Shown here one piece after another: positions 1 to 6,823 of a stretch of DNA of 7,606 bases (the stretch's first letter is position 1; the number at the start of each line of letters is the position of its first letter). The DNA is from Patescibacteria group bacterium. GTDB taxonomy: Bacteria; Patescibacteriota; Microgenomatia; UBA12405. A program made the translations under genes and the position numbers. The stretch lies in the NCBI GenBank assembly GCA_018901355.1, contig JAHIEZ010000099.1, positions 1-7,606 of the forward strand, in the 5' to 3' direction. Under the pieces are notes generated by a model that was not told the DNA's origin, ran no database searches, and saw only the letters and a program-made list of their open reading frames with translations.

Positions 1-1091
1 AAAAATAAAATAAAGTATTTTTTTGATTTAACTTTTTGCCATAATAAGCTTAAGCCAACAGCTGTCCAAACCAAATAAATTACCTTTAAACCATCCAAAT
101 AAAATAACTTAAATTCATGGGGGTAAAGAGTAAAAATAATCCAAAGCGAGAGAAAATAAATTAAACTTGCATTTAAAAACGCCACCACAAAAGATTTTAA
201 TTTAGCCCGCCGAGTTAAATCGACTAAAACGACTAAAACGTAGACTACAATAATTTTGGCAGTATTAAATATAGTATTTTGGAAAGAAATGAGAAGTTTT
301 TCCGGTCGATCCATCAATCTTTGCCAAATTGTTAAGGGGGCAATTTCTTGTAAGCCCCTGGTGTCACCGCTAAGAAAACTATAAAGAGATTTAAGTTGAA
401 TAAAATCATGTCTTAAATCAAAAATTAGCAAGGGTAAAAATGGTAAAAGAAAAGCTAGACCGGCTAAAAAAATGGTTTTAACTGTAACAAATTTTTGGCG
501 GCGGGAAGCTAAAAAAGTTATTAATAATAATGCAGGGATAGAAAAAATTGATATCGGCGGCTCTGCATGAAACATTAAACTTATCCAAAAACAGGCTAAG
601 ATAAAATGCTTTTGACTAAATTGATGCAAAATTTGGGCTAAGGAATAAAGCAATAAAATTGTCAGTAACGGCAATAAATGTTCAGAGAAAGCGTAATTTG
701 CTATCCCTTGGATAGCCGGAGAAATAAAACCAAGAAAAATAATAAAGTAGCTAATTTTCTTATCAATCTTTCTAAAAATTAAAGCGGCAAAAATAACACT
801 GGCATAAACAATCAAACCATTAAATAAAGTCATAACTAAAGGACTGCCGTTTGAAATTAGATAAGGCAGACTTAAGAGCCAAAACCACAATGGACCAAAA
901 AACATTCCCCTAATGCTGGCCTGAGGACCAACTAATGCCGGTTGCTGAAAATCGATTTGATTTTTAACCCAAAGAAAATCCCGGCCCTGGTCATAGGTAA
1001 TCGGGAAAATACCATAAATAACTGGCGTTAAACTGATTATTAAACTGATTATTATAACTAATCCTAGTAAAATCCAATATTTCTTTTTCAT
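1..1091 (-). CDS. GT-C (GT39/ArnT-like) membrane glycosyltransferase, C-terminus cut by window edge
   Basis: The reading frame is open from an ATG at 1091-1089 to the left edge with no stop, giving 363 complete codons of a longer protein. It is strongly hydrophobic: a first membrane helix at about residues 6-28 is followed by an outside loop with the acidic motif YDQGRD (33-38), the position where GT-C enzymes carry their catalytic aspartate. Further helices lie at about 87-107, 114-130, 138-155, 163-178, 182-196, 207-224, 275-292, 302-322 and 335-351. HAEPP (175-179) and FDLRHDF (224-230) resemble motifs I know from GT39-like proteins of Microgenomates. Such enzymes use lipid-phosphate sugars on the outer face of the membrane; sugar and acceptor are unknown here. 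The ATG lies 3 bases after the stop of the preceding gene and has no clear Shine-Dalgarno, which suggests translational coupling. It is the most AT-rich gene of the operon. Family assignment is firm, substrate is not. Confidence 0.85.
   Translation of the reverse strand, partial: MKKKYWILLGLVIIISLIISLTPVIYGIFPITYDQGRDFLWVKNQIDFQQPALVGPQASIRGMFFGPLWFWLLSLPYLISNGSPLVMTLFNGLIVYASVIFAALIFRKIDKKISYFIIFLGFISPAIQGIANYAFSEHLLPLLTILLLYSLAQILHQFSQKHFILACFWISLMFHAEPPISIFSIPALLLITFLASRRQKFVTVKTIFLAGLAFLLPFLPLLIFDLRHDFIQLKSLYSFLSGDTRGLQEIAPLTIWQRLMDRPEKLLISFQNTIFNTAKIIVVYVLVVLVDLTRRAKLKSFVVAFLNASLIYFLSLWIIFTLYPHEFKLFYLDGLKVIYLVWTAVGLSLLWQKVKSKKYFILF
221..238. repeat. 9-bp tandem duplication (two copies) inside a GT-C gene
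   Basis: CGACTAAAA occurs twice in succession, in frame, encoding a VLVVLVD run at the end of a membrane helix (about residues 284-291) of the left-edge GT-C protein. Confidence 0.65.
1028..1051. repeat. 12-bp tandem duplication (two copies) inside a GT-C gene
   Basis: TTAAACTGATTA occurs twice head to tail, in frame. It encodes a repeated IISL within the first membrane helix of the left-edge GT-C protein, so it lengthens or preserves a hydrophobic stretch without breaking the frame. Confidence 0.7.
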
Positions 1092-1094
1092 AAA

Positions 1095-2231
1095 TTAAGA
1101 GATCCAGTAGCCTCGGGAAAATCTAATAAAAGCCCAAGTTAAAAGCAAGGTTGAGAAGATTAAGGTAATGATTTTGACAGGTTTGCTTTTAATTGAGGCC
1201 AATAAATAGAAGAGCGGGAAACCGGCTAAAACATAACGGGGCATGGAAGCAAAACTGCCGGTAAAGGTTGGCAGTAAAAAGGCAGGAATAAAAAATAGTA
1301 AGTAACTAGGCCGGAATTTTTTAATCAGGGCGTAAATAATTAATCCTAAAAAGGCCATAGAGATAACAAATTCAAAAACTAAAACCAGATAAATATCGTT
1401 TTGAACATTAACCCCTAAAAACATTTTTATGTATCTATAAACTACCTGATAGAGCATAACAATTGTATCTACCTGGCGGCCGGCGCCAAAACCGGGCTGA
1501 GCAGTAACAAAGATTAAAAAGTCATGAAAACGGCGCTGAAGATAGAGCAGATAAGCAACTAAGCCGGATGAAGCTAAAACAGTTAATTTGGCAAGATTAA
1601 ACCAACCAGGCTTTTTATGAACTTGGTAGTATTCCCATAAAATGGCAGGTAATAAAAAGATACCAACTAAGCGGGTGGCTGAAGCCAAGCCAACAATAAG
1701 AGCCGCCGGAATAAAACGTTTAGTCCGGGCGAGGTATAAACTCAAAGCAGTTAATAATAGAAATAAAGACTCTGTGTATAAAGAAAAGAAGAAAAAGCTC
1801 GTAGGAAAAAGCAATAGAATCAACAAGGCCCAACGGATGGTTTTAGTTGAATAGTCCAACCGGCCAAGCTTGATAAAATAATAAATAAAGCCGATAAAGG
1901 CAAGGTGGGCAATAATTACGCCGGAGATAAGCTGGTTTTTGGTTAGAAAAGTTAGCCAGCGGATTAAAATAGGATAAAGCGGAAAGTAGGCCTGGGTCAG
2001 GCCGTAAAGATAGCCTTCTTGGGCAATGCTGATGTAGTGAGCGCCGTCAAAACTAGCCCAAAGCCAAAGCCAGTTTGGCCCTTTGGGAGCCAAAAAAAGA
2101 TCCCAATAAGGAAAGCTTCCCTTAAAAGGAATAAATTTAATGGCTAAGCCTGCCAGAACTTGTAAGCCTAACCTTAAGCTCAGGCTAATTAAAAGAGCGT
2201 GGATAAACAGCGATTTGGTCAGTTTAGTCAT
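1095..2231 (-). CDS. PIG-V-like GT-C mannosyltransferase family membrane protein
   Basis: This predicted polytopic membrane protein has 378 residues from the ATG at 2231. After the first helix (about 10-33) an outside loop holds FDGAHY (61-66) followed by QAYFPLYP (80-87), the paired signature of the PIG-V family, in which the aspartate of the W/F-D-x-x-HY motif is the likely catalytic residue. A second cluster, FPTSFFFF (142-149), YTES (152-155) and GLASATRLVG (181-190), also matches that family. PIG-V enzymes transfer mannose from a polyprenyl-phosphate carrier; in bacteria their acceptors are mostly unknown. Two starts are possible: GTG at 2249 (384 residues) or ATG at 2231. I prefer the ATG, because it forms a 4-base ATGA overlap with the stop of the preceding gene and keeps the membrane helix intact. 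A GGTGG at 2246-2250 is rather far upstream of that ATG. Three bases separate its stop from the next gene. Confidence 0.85.
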   Translation of the reverse strand: MTKLTKSLFIHALLISLSLRLGLQVLAGLAIKFIPFKGSFPYWDLFLAPKGPNWLWLWASFDGAHYISIAQEGYLYGLTQAYFPLYPILIRWLTFLTKNQLISGVIIAHLAFIGFIYYFIKLGRLDYSTKTIRWALLILLLFPTSFFFFSLYTESLFLLLTALSLYLARTKRFIPAALIVGLASATRLVGIFLLPAILWEYYQVHKKPGWFNLAKLTVLASSGLVAYLLYLQRRFHDFLIFVTAQPGFGAGRQVDTIVMLYQVVYRYIKMFLGVNVQNDIYLVLVFEFVISMAFLGLIIYALIKKFRPSYLLFFIPAFLLPTFTGSFASMPRYVLAGFPLFYLLASIKSKPVKIITLIFSTLLLTWAFIRFSRGYWIS

Positions 2232-3898
2232 GATTTTTGGCTTAGCCACCAGCCGGATTTGAGCCAGATAAACAGCAGGGCGAGGCTGGCTAGTGAAATT
2301 GAGTCGCCCAAGCGTCTGGCCGGAGTGTGTTCGGTAAAGCGGGAGACAATCCTGTGCTGACCAGCAGGAATGGCAAAGGTGATTAAACCCGGATAGTCGG
2401 GTTTCTGGTAGTCGATGGTAACCGGCTGGCCGTCAACGGTAACCTCCCAGCCGGGAAAGTAGGCGGTTCTTTCCAGCACTTGAGTATCGTAAAGAGTATC
2501 AATGTCATAAACGTGCTCTTGAGTCTTCCAGCTGATTTCGTTAAAGGAGCTGACGTTGTTAAGATCGTTGATATGAGCTAAATCCAAGGCAATATTGTGG
2601 TTTTCGTTGTACCAAATGGGGGTGTTAGCGCCCATAATGGAGGTGTTAAAAGGAAACTCAAAGTAGAAGTGGTCATCCCGGTCAAACCAACCGCCGGGTT
2701 TGGCAATGAGGCTGATATAAACCAGACTAATCAAAGTCAGCAGCCAGGCGAGCTTAAGGCTTTTTTGGGCCAGAAAAGCGGCCAGACCGGCGCTGGCTAG
2801 AGTGGCAAAGGTTAATAAGCGCCAAGGAAACTGGACGTAGTTGACCAAGGGCAAGGCCTGCCAGACGGGGATAGAAACAGGCAGGAGAAAAAAGATCGAA
2901 GCCACAAAAATCAGGGCAAAAAACAGCCAATAGAAGTTAAGCTTTTTGGTTTTCAGATAGTCATAAAGCAGTAAAGCCAGAGAGAGCAGGGCAATCAGCC
3001 AGTGAATAGGGCCTAGCTGTAAACTCATCTGATCGTCGGGCCCCAAGTAGGAATAGCCAAAACCCCAAGGCGAGTAAACTAGCTGTTTGAGGGTGGGAAA
3101 GTGGTCCAGGTATTCACGGGACATCTGGCTGAGCTGGTCAATGTTGGTGTACTTTTTCTCCAACAGAGCCGGCGCCCAGAAAAACAGGGTGAGGCCGGCG
3201 GCCAGGACAAAGGAGGCAATAACCGGTAAAAATTGATTAAAAGTTAGTTTTTGCCGGTGGCGAGCCACCAGCAAAGAAAAAAGCAACAGTACCGGAATAG
3301 AAAAGAAAAAGATAATGTTGTGAGTCAAAGAGAAAAAAGCAATGCCTAAGGTAGCGATAAAAAAGTTAAGCCGATGGGGATGACTGATTAATCGATCCAG
3401 GGCCCAGAGGACGAAGGGAAAGACGCCGAAAGCGACGATCTCGCCAATGCTGCCGCGAACTAAAATGTCGGTTAATTGATAAGGAGCGGCCAAATAAACC
3501 AGGGCGGAGATTAAACCAACCTGGGGAGAGAATTTTTTCCTAAACAGCAAGTACCAAAACAAACCGCCGATAAAAAAGGAAAACAGAATAACCAGTTTAA
3601 GGCCGGTTTCCAGGTCGGCGCCTAAAAATATCGGCGGCAGGCCTAAAATAAAAGGGGTGTAATAGTTGAAGTGAAAAATGGGATAGCCAAATTTGTAATT
3701 AAGGTTGGGAGCCCAGCGGACGGGAAAGTGCCGGTCTCTAAAAGCCAGATAAAAGTTGGCGTAGCGAGCCAGATAAAGCTGGCCGTCGTGGGTTTCCGGA
3801 AAACCAGGCTTAAAAAACCAACGGAGTAAAAACAAGCTAACGATCAGGATGACCCAGATGGGCCAGTTAGCCAGGATTTTTTTGAATAGTTTTTTCAT
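2228..3898 (-). CDS. Large polytopic membrane protein, PTPS-related (PF10131) / YfhO-like, GT-C type
   Basis: This protein has 556 residues with roughly 11-13 hydrophobic segments. After helix 1 (about 12-29) the motif ETHDG (35-39) sits in an outside loop, followed by FPVRWAPN (58-65) and GYPIFHF (71-77). That pattern is typical of the family named '6-pyruvoyl-tetrahydropterin synthase related', whose name is misleading: these are integral membrane proteins resembling GT-C glycosyltransferases, not pterin enzymes. The C-terminal part (about 405-525) is a soluble outside domain with YFPGWEVTVDG (480-490), the beta-sandwich motif shared with YfhO-like proteins, and a last helix at about 530-550. 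It most likely handles lipid-linked sugars in envelope glycan synthesis, by family and neighbourhood. Its start overlaps the preceding GT4 gene by 32 bases and lacks a Shine-Dalgarno. Its base composition is visibly more GC-rich than the flanking genes, with many CTG leucines where they use TTA. Confidence 0.8.
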   Translation of the reverse strand: MKKLFKKILANWPIWVILIVSLFLLRWFFKPGFPETHDGQLYLARYANFYLAFRDRHFPVRWAPNLNYKFGYPIFHFNYYTPFILGLPPIFLGADLETGLKLVILFSFFIGGLFWYLLFRKKFSPQVGLISALVYLAAPYQLTDILVRGSIGEIVAFGVFPFVLWALDRLISHPHRLNFFIATLGIAFFSLTHNIIFFFSIPVLLLFSLLVARHRQKLTFNQFLPVIASFVLAAGLTLFFWAPALLEKKYTNIDQLSQMSREYLDHFPTLKQLVYSPWGFGYSYLGPDDQMSLQLGPIHWLIALLSLALLLYDYLKTKKLNFYWLFFALIFVASIFFLLPVSIPVWQALPLVNYVQFPWRLLTFATLASAGLAAFLAQKSLKLAWLLTLISLVYISLIAKPGGWFDRDDHFYFEFPFNTSIMGANTPIWYNENHNIALDLAHINDLNNVSSFNEISWKTQEHVYDIDTLYDTQVLERTAYFPGWEVTVDGQPVTIDYQKPDYPGLITFAIPAGQHRIVSRFTEHTPARRLGDSISLASLALLFIWLKSGWWLSQKS

Positions 3899-4877
3899 AA
3901 ATTAAAAAAGTCTGTTGGGCGGTTTTTTGCCAAGAGAATTTAGCTGCTTGAATTAATCCTTGCTTTGACATTTTAAGCCTTAATGATGGTGATTGCCAAC
4001 AACGTTTTAGGTTTTTCAAGCTAAATTTTATATCTGCCCCTTCGCAAATTTCCAACAAAGAACCGGCTTGGCTGGTTAATACCGGACAGCCGCAGGCCAT
4101 AGCTTCCAGAACCGGCAGACCAAAACCTTCAGCTAAACTCGGCTGAGCATAAACCGCAGCTAGGTTATAGAGCATCACTAAGTCCTGAGTTGGCAGAAAA
4201 CCTAGAGGAATAATCTTTTTAGGATTGGTCTGAATTAAGGATTGGACTTTGACTAAGGCTTGATTTTCCGGATGATTACGGTCGTAGTCTGTGGCGACTA
4301 TTTGCTTACCTGCTAAAACTAGGGGATAGTTATTTTCTAAACAAGCCTGAATTAATAAAGGCAGGTTTTTATTGTAGTTAACATCGCCAACATAAAGAAC
4401 AAACTTGTCCGGAAGAGAGAACTTATTTATTGGTTTGATTGGTTTAAAAACTTTGTCAGCAGCTAAGTAAATAACGTGAATTTTTGCTGGAGAAATTTCG
4501 GTTAAGTCGAGAATGTCTTTTTGGGAACTCTGGGAATCGGTAATAATTCCGGCGGCAGATAACAGCAAACCACGCTGGATCAGCCATCTTAACTTGCCTT
4601 TAATGCCCGGAGGAAAGTGAGTAGGAAATTTTAAGGGGATCAAATCATGAATGGTAACCAGAAAAGGCAGAGTATTAATTAAGGGAAAACTGAACTGAAA
4701 CGGATTAAAACCAGGGTAATGAACCAGATCAACTCCTGCGGGGATTTTTTTCTCAAATTTAATTAATTGAAGTGAGGGATTATTTTGCAATTCAGCAATT
4801 AAACGGCTGGTATAAAAACCAATTCCCCGGTTTTGGCTGGCAGAAGAAAGACTGCCGGTATTAATGGCGATTTTCAC
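3867..4877 (-). CDS. GT4-family (GT-B fold) glycosyltransferase
   Basis: This is a 336-residue soluble or peripheral enzyme that would add a sugar from a nucleotide donor to a growing glycan on the cytoplasmic face. The N-terminal Rossmann half shows RGIGFYT (17-23), HDLIPLKFP (77-85) and a TDSQSSQKD segment (113-121). The donor-binding half begins near FVLYVGDVNYNKN (159-171) and contains EGFGLPVLE (250-258), the EX7E motif that is the hallmark of GT4 and binds the donor nucleotide. The sequence resembles mannosyltransferases of the WbaZ/MtfB kind, but the sugar cannot be fixed. The segment after the EX7E motif (about 278-296) looks shorter than usual, as the familiar DPxD...LAxAI stretch is missing. 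The start is a GTG, well supported by GGGAG at 4885-4889 seven bases upstream. It overlaps the previous gene by 17 bases and the next by 32. Confidence 0.9.
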   Translation of the reverse strand: MKIAINTGSLSSASQNRGIGFYTSRLIAELQNNPSLQLIKFEKKIPAGVDLVHYPGFNPFQFSFPLINTLPFLVTIHDLIPLKFPTHFPPGIKGKLRWLIQRGLLLSAAGIITDSQSSQKDILDLTEISPAKIHVIYLAADKVFKPIKPINKFSLPDKFVLYVGDVNYNKNLPLLIQACLENNYPLVLAGKQIVATDYDRNHPENQALVKVQSLIQTNPKKIIPLGFLPTQDLVMLYNLAAVYAQPSLAEGFGLPVLEAMACGCPVLTSQAGSLLEICEGADIKFSLKNLKRCWQSPSLRLKMSKQGLIQAAKFSWQKTAQQTFLIYEKTIQKNPG

Positions 4878-5640
4878 GATTAAGCTCCCAAAATTTTAAA
4901 TAAATAATTGGAAAACGCAAAGAGGACATTAAAGAGAAAATAAAACCAGGCAAACCATCAACAAAACCTTTATGGCGAAAATATGTCAGCAAAAACCAAG
5001 CAATTGGTTTAAATATAAAGTAGTTAAAACCCAAGAAAATCCCTGGTTTAATTTTTTGGCGGAAAAGCAACTCAGCATCTAAAGAAGTGTAACGGTTGAA
5101 GCGGATTAGATAACGGCTAAAGGTCCGATCGGCCCAATGAATGATCGGATGATGAAGGTAACCGACCAGGCCCTGGATAGCAATTTGCTCATGAACGCTT
5201 TGGCAGGGAAATTTGCCTTGGCCATTTTGAAAAAGGCGGATAACATAATCCGGATATTGGCCGCCTTTAGTTAAAAATCTGGTTAAAAAAAAGTTTTTTC
5301 TAGGCAGATAATAGCCGTTAAACTGAGGATTTTTTTGACTGATGATTGTTTTAATTTCCCGGGCCAATTCCGGACTAATCTGCTCATCAGCGTCCAACTG
5401 CAGAATCCATTTCCCTGAAGCCTTATCCACTGCTAACTGTTTATTAAGATGGAAAATCGGCTTGTTGCTGACCTGAAAAACTTTAGCCCCAAGTTTTTTG
5501 GCAATCTCCCTGGTTTTGTCTTTTGACCTGCCGTCAACGACGATAATTTCCGCGGCCAGATGCCGGACCGACTGCAAACAGTCACTGATATTTTCCTCTT
5601 CGTTATAAGTAGCTAAAACTACACTAAGCGGTATTTGCAT
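4861..5640 (-). CDS. GT2-family glycosyltransferase, WaaE/KdtX type
   Basis: This 259-residue GT-A fold enzyme opens with SVVLATYNEEENISDCL (6-22), the nucleotide-binding start of GT2. VVDGRSKDKT (34-43) follows, and the DxD metal-binding motif lies in LDADE (82-86). VHEQ (149-152) and HW (168-169) match the WaaE/KdtX branch of GT2, whose known members add glucose to the inner core of lipopolysaccharide. The C-terminal part (about 197-249) is hydrophobic and basic, with KPIAWF and KHGF-like HKGF elements, and probably lies on or in the membrane. In an organism that may have no lipopolysaccharide the acceptor is more likely another lipid-linked glycan. The ATG at 5640 overlaps the preceding gene by 22 bases, and GGAGG at 5654-5658 lies 13 bases upstream, a longer spacing than normal. 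Family call is firm; the WaaE label describes similarity, not function. Confidence 0.88.
   Translation of the reverse strand: MQIPLSVVLATYNEEENISDCLQSVRHLAAEIIVVDGRSKDKTREIAKKLGAKVFQVSNKPIFHLNKQLAVDKASGKWILQLDADEQISPELAREIKTIISQKNPQFNGYYLPRKNFFLTRFLTKGGQYPDYVIRLFQNGQGKFPCQSVHEQIAIQGLVGYLHHPIIHWADRTFSRYLIRFNRYTSLDAELLFRQKIKPGIFLGFNYFIFKPIAWFLLTYFRHKGFVDGLPGFIFSLMSSLRFPIIYLKFWELNRENRH
4885..4889 (-). promoter_or_regulatory. Shine-Dalgarno GGGAG for the GT4 gene
   Basis: On the minus strand GGGAG stands 7 bases before the GTG at 4877. It is the best-placed ribosome binding site in the operon and decides in favour of the GTG start. It lies inside the 3' end of the preceding GT2 gene. Confidence 0.65.
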
Positions 5641-6296
5641 AATAAATAAAATGCCTCCAAGCCATCTTTCCAGGTAATTTTTTTGCCTTCGGAAAATTCC
5701 CGACCGGCATAGGAAATCGGCACTTCGTAAATCCGGATGCCTTGCTTTAAAATTTTACTGGTAACTTCCGGCTCAAAACCAAAGCGGTTTTCTTTTAAAG
5801 TTATTGAATTCAGCAGTTTTTTGGGTATAAGTTTATAACCGACTTCCATATCAGAAAGAGTGGTATTATACAAAAAATTGGTGATAAATGATAAAAACTT
5901 ATTGCCCATTAAGTGCCAAAAAAGCATGTTTTTATGCGGACCTAAAAACCGGGAGCCATAAATTACTTCGGCTTTTTTATTTAAAACCGGGTCTAAGAGC
6001 GATTGAATATCAGCCGGATCATATTCCAAATCAGCATCCTGAATTAAAACATAGTCGCCGGTGGCTTGCTTAATACCGGCTCGAATGGCAGCGCCTTTGC
6101 CTTTATTTTTGGTTAGAGAAATAGTTTTGATACCTTTTTGGGAAGAAAGAATTTTTTTAGTGGAATCGGTAGAACCATCATTAACCACGATTATTTCTTT
6201 GGTAATGTTTTTAAAAATTTGTTTTTTCACCCGCTGAATAATCCGGCTAAGGGTGGCGGCTTCGTTAAAGGCAGGGATGATAATGGATAGTTTCAT
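5619..6296 (-). CDS. Polyprenyl-phosphate glycosyltransferase, DPM1/DPG-synthase-like GT2
   Basis: This 225-residue GT-A enzyme would transfer a sugar from a nucleotide donor to a polyprenyl phosphate at the inner face of the membrane, making the donor for GT-C enzymes. The order of motifs is complete: SIIIPAFNEA (4-13), VVNDGSTDST (37-46), KNKGKGAAIRAG (63-74), the metal site QDADLEYDP (86-94), YGSRF (113-117), the SDMEVGYKL loop (148-156) and RFGFEPE (171-177), ending with GREFSEGKKITW (198-209). The last two blocks separate DPM1/DPG-synthase types from ordinary GT2. It has no C-terminal membrane helices, unlike ArnC/GtrB proteins, and in this resembles soluble DPM1. Its start codon overlaps the stop of the preceding gene as ATGA (6293-6296) with no Shine-Dalgarno, so it is probably translated by re-initiation. 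Its presence with three to four GT-C-type enzymes in the window makes functional sense. The sugar (mannose, glucose or other) is undetermined. Confidence 0.92.
   Translation of the reverse strand: MKLSIIIPAFNEAATLSRIIQRVKKQIFKNITKEIIVVNDGSTDSTKKILSSQKGIKTISLTKNKGKGAAIRAGIKQATGDYVLIQDADLEYDPADIQSLLDPVLNKKAEVIYGSRFLGPHKNMLFWHLMGNKFLSFITNFLYNTTLSDMEVGYKLIPKKLLNSITLKENRFGFEPEVTSKILKQGIRIYEVPISYAGREFSEGKKITWKDGLEAFYLLCKYRLV
5654..5658 (-). promoter_or_regulatory. Possible Shine-Dalgarno GGAGG for the WaaE-type GT2 gene
   Basis: A full GGAGG on the minus strand lies within the end of the preceding gene, 13 bases before the ATG at 5640. The spacing is long, so its use is uncertain, but no better start codon with a Met-hydrophobic GT2 beginning lies closer to it. 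Confidence 0.4.
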
Positions 6297-6823
6297 AAAA
6301 TCTGTAAAGATGGTTGATTGGCGGCATAAAGAAATTGTTCTCCCTGATCAGAGCGGAATAAAATTTGCTGAGTTTGGGGATAGTAAGCCTGAAAAGAAAA
6401 CTCAATCTGATCTAATTTTAATCTAACTACCTGAAGCAGATTACTTTGATTATCAATGACGTAAAAGGTGGGATTAGCTTCATGGTCCTGATAGCCGATC
6501 AAACCTTTTTCCTGATCAAAAAATTGCAGAGTTAAGGCGGTGACTCCGCCGGCGGCATCGCTGTCTTTCCGGGTTTTAACTATTTGGCCTTTTATTATAA
6601 ATTGGCAGACCGATCGGCAGTCTATTTTAATTATTTCCGGGTCCGGAGATGGAGCGGGTTGACCTAAAACCGGCGGCTGATATTTAATTTGATCAAAGGC
6701 GGCCACAGCTTGCTTTAAACTAACCCGCTGATAGCGTGAATTAACAAAAACCTGATAAAATAATAAAAGGCTAAGCCAAGTTAAGGTTAGAAAGAAAAAT
6801 ATAAAATGACCAAGTTGCTTCAT
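6293..6823 (-). CDS. One-pass membrane protein of unknown function, first gene of the operon
   Basis: I do not recognise a family. The protein has 176 residues: a short basic/polar start, one membrane helix at about 7-27 with no lipobox or clear cleavage site, a proline-rich linker (QPPVLGQPAPSPDP, 49-62), then an extracytoplasmic domain of about 110 residues rich in beta-type alternation. That domain contains a CRSVC pair (C69, C73) that could form a disulfide outside or bind a metal; there are no other cysteines. The N-in, C-out layout is the likely one. The ATG at 6823 has no Shine-Dalgarno but lies about 20 bases after a strong extended -10 element, consistent with a very short leader. 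It overlaps the next gene by 4 bases (ATGA), and its 5' end overlaps the divergent gene by 18 bases. By position it may be an accessory of the glycosylation machinery; this is only inference. Confidence 0.7.
   Translation of the reverse strand: MKQLGHFIFFFLTLTWLSLLLFYQVFVNSRYQRVSLKQAVAAFDQIKYQPPVLGQPAPSPDPEIIKIDCRSVCQFIIKGQIVKTRKDSDAAGGVTALTLQFFDQEKGLIGYQDHEANPTFYVIDNQSNLLQVVRLKLDQIEFSFQAYYPQTQQILFRSDQGEQFLYAANQPSLQIL
6753..6761 (+). promoter_or_regulatory. Weak candidate extended -10 (TGATAAAAT) for the divergent plus-strand gene
   Basis: TGATAAAAT matches the extended -10 pattern with one mismatch in the hexamer and lies 44 bases before the ATG at 6806, giving a leader of about 38 bases. 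No -35 at normal spacing is seen; a TTAACA at 6741-6746 is too close. It lies inside the first gene of the minus-strand operon in AT-rich DNA, so a chance match is quite possible. Confidence 0.2.

Noticed and set aside
1081..1100. Terminator or promoter between the last two genes of the operon
   Set aside because: Only 3 bases separate the genes and there is no hairpin followed by a T-run; the AT-rich runs are coding.
1642..1854. Plus-strand open frame of 70 codons
   Set aside because: It lies opposite the PIG-V-like gene, whose family motifs are clear; the product is a lysine/arginine-rich string without motifs, as expected from the complement of a hydrophobic protein.
2597..2800. Plus-strand open frame of 67 codons
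   Set aside because: Antisense to the large PTPS-related membrane protein; no motif, no ribosome binding site, chance open frame.
2228..3898. Pterin (6-pyruvoyl-tetrahydropterin synthase) function
   Set aside because: The family name suggests it, but the protein is a multi-pass membrane protein with no pterin-synthase motifs; the name should not be read as an activity.
5888..6073. Plus-strand open frame of 61 codons
   Set aside because: Antisense to the DPM1-type gene across its catalytic motifs; no support as a gene.
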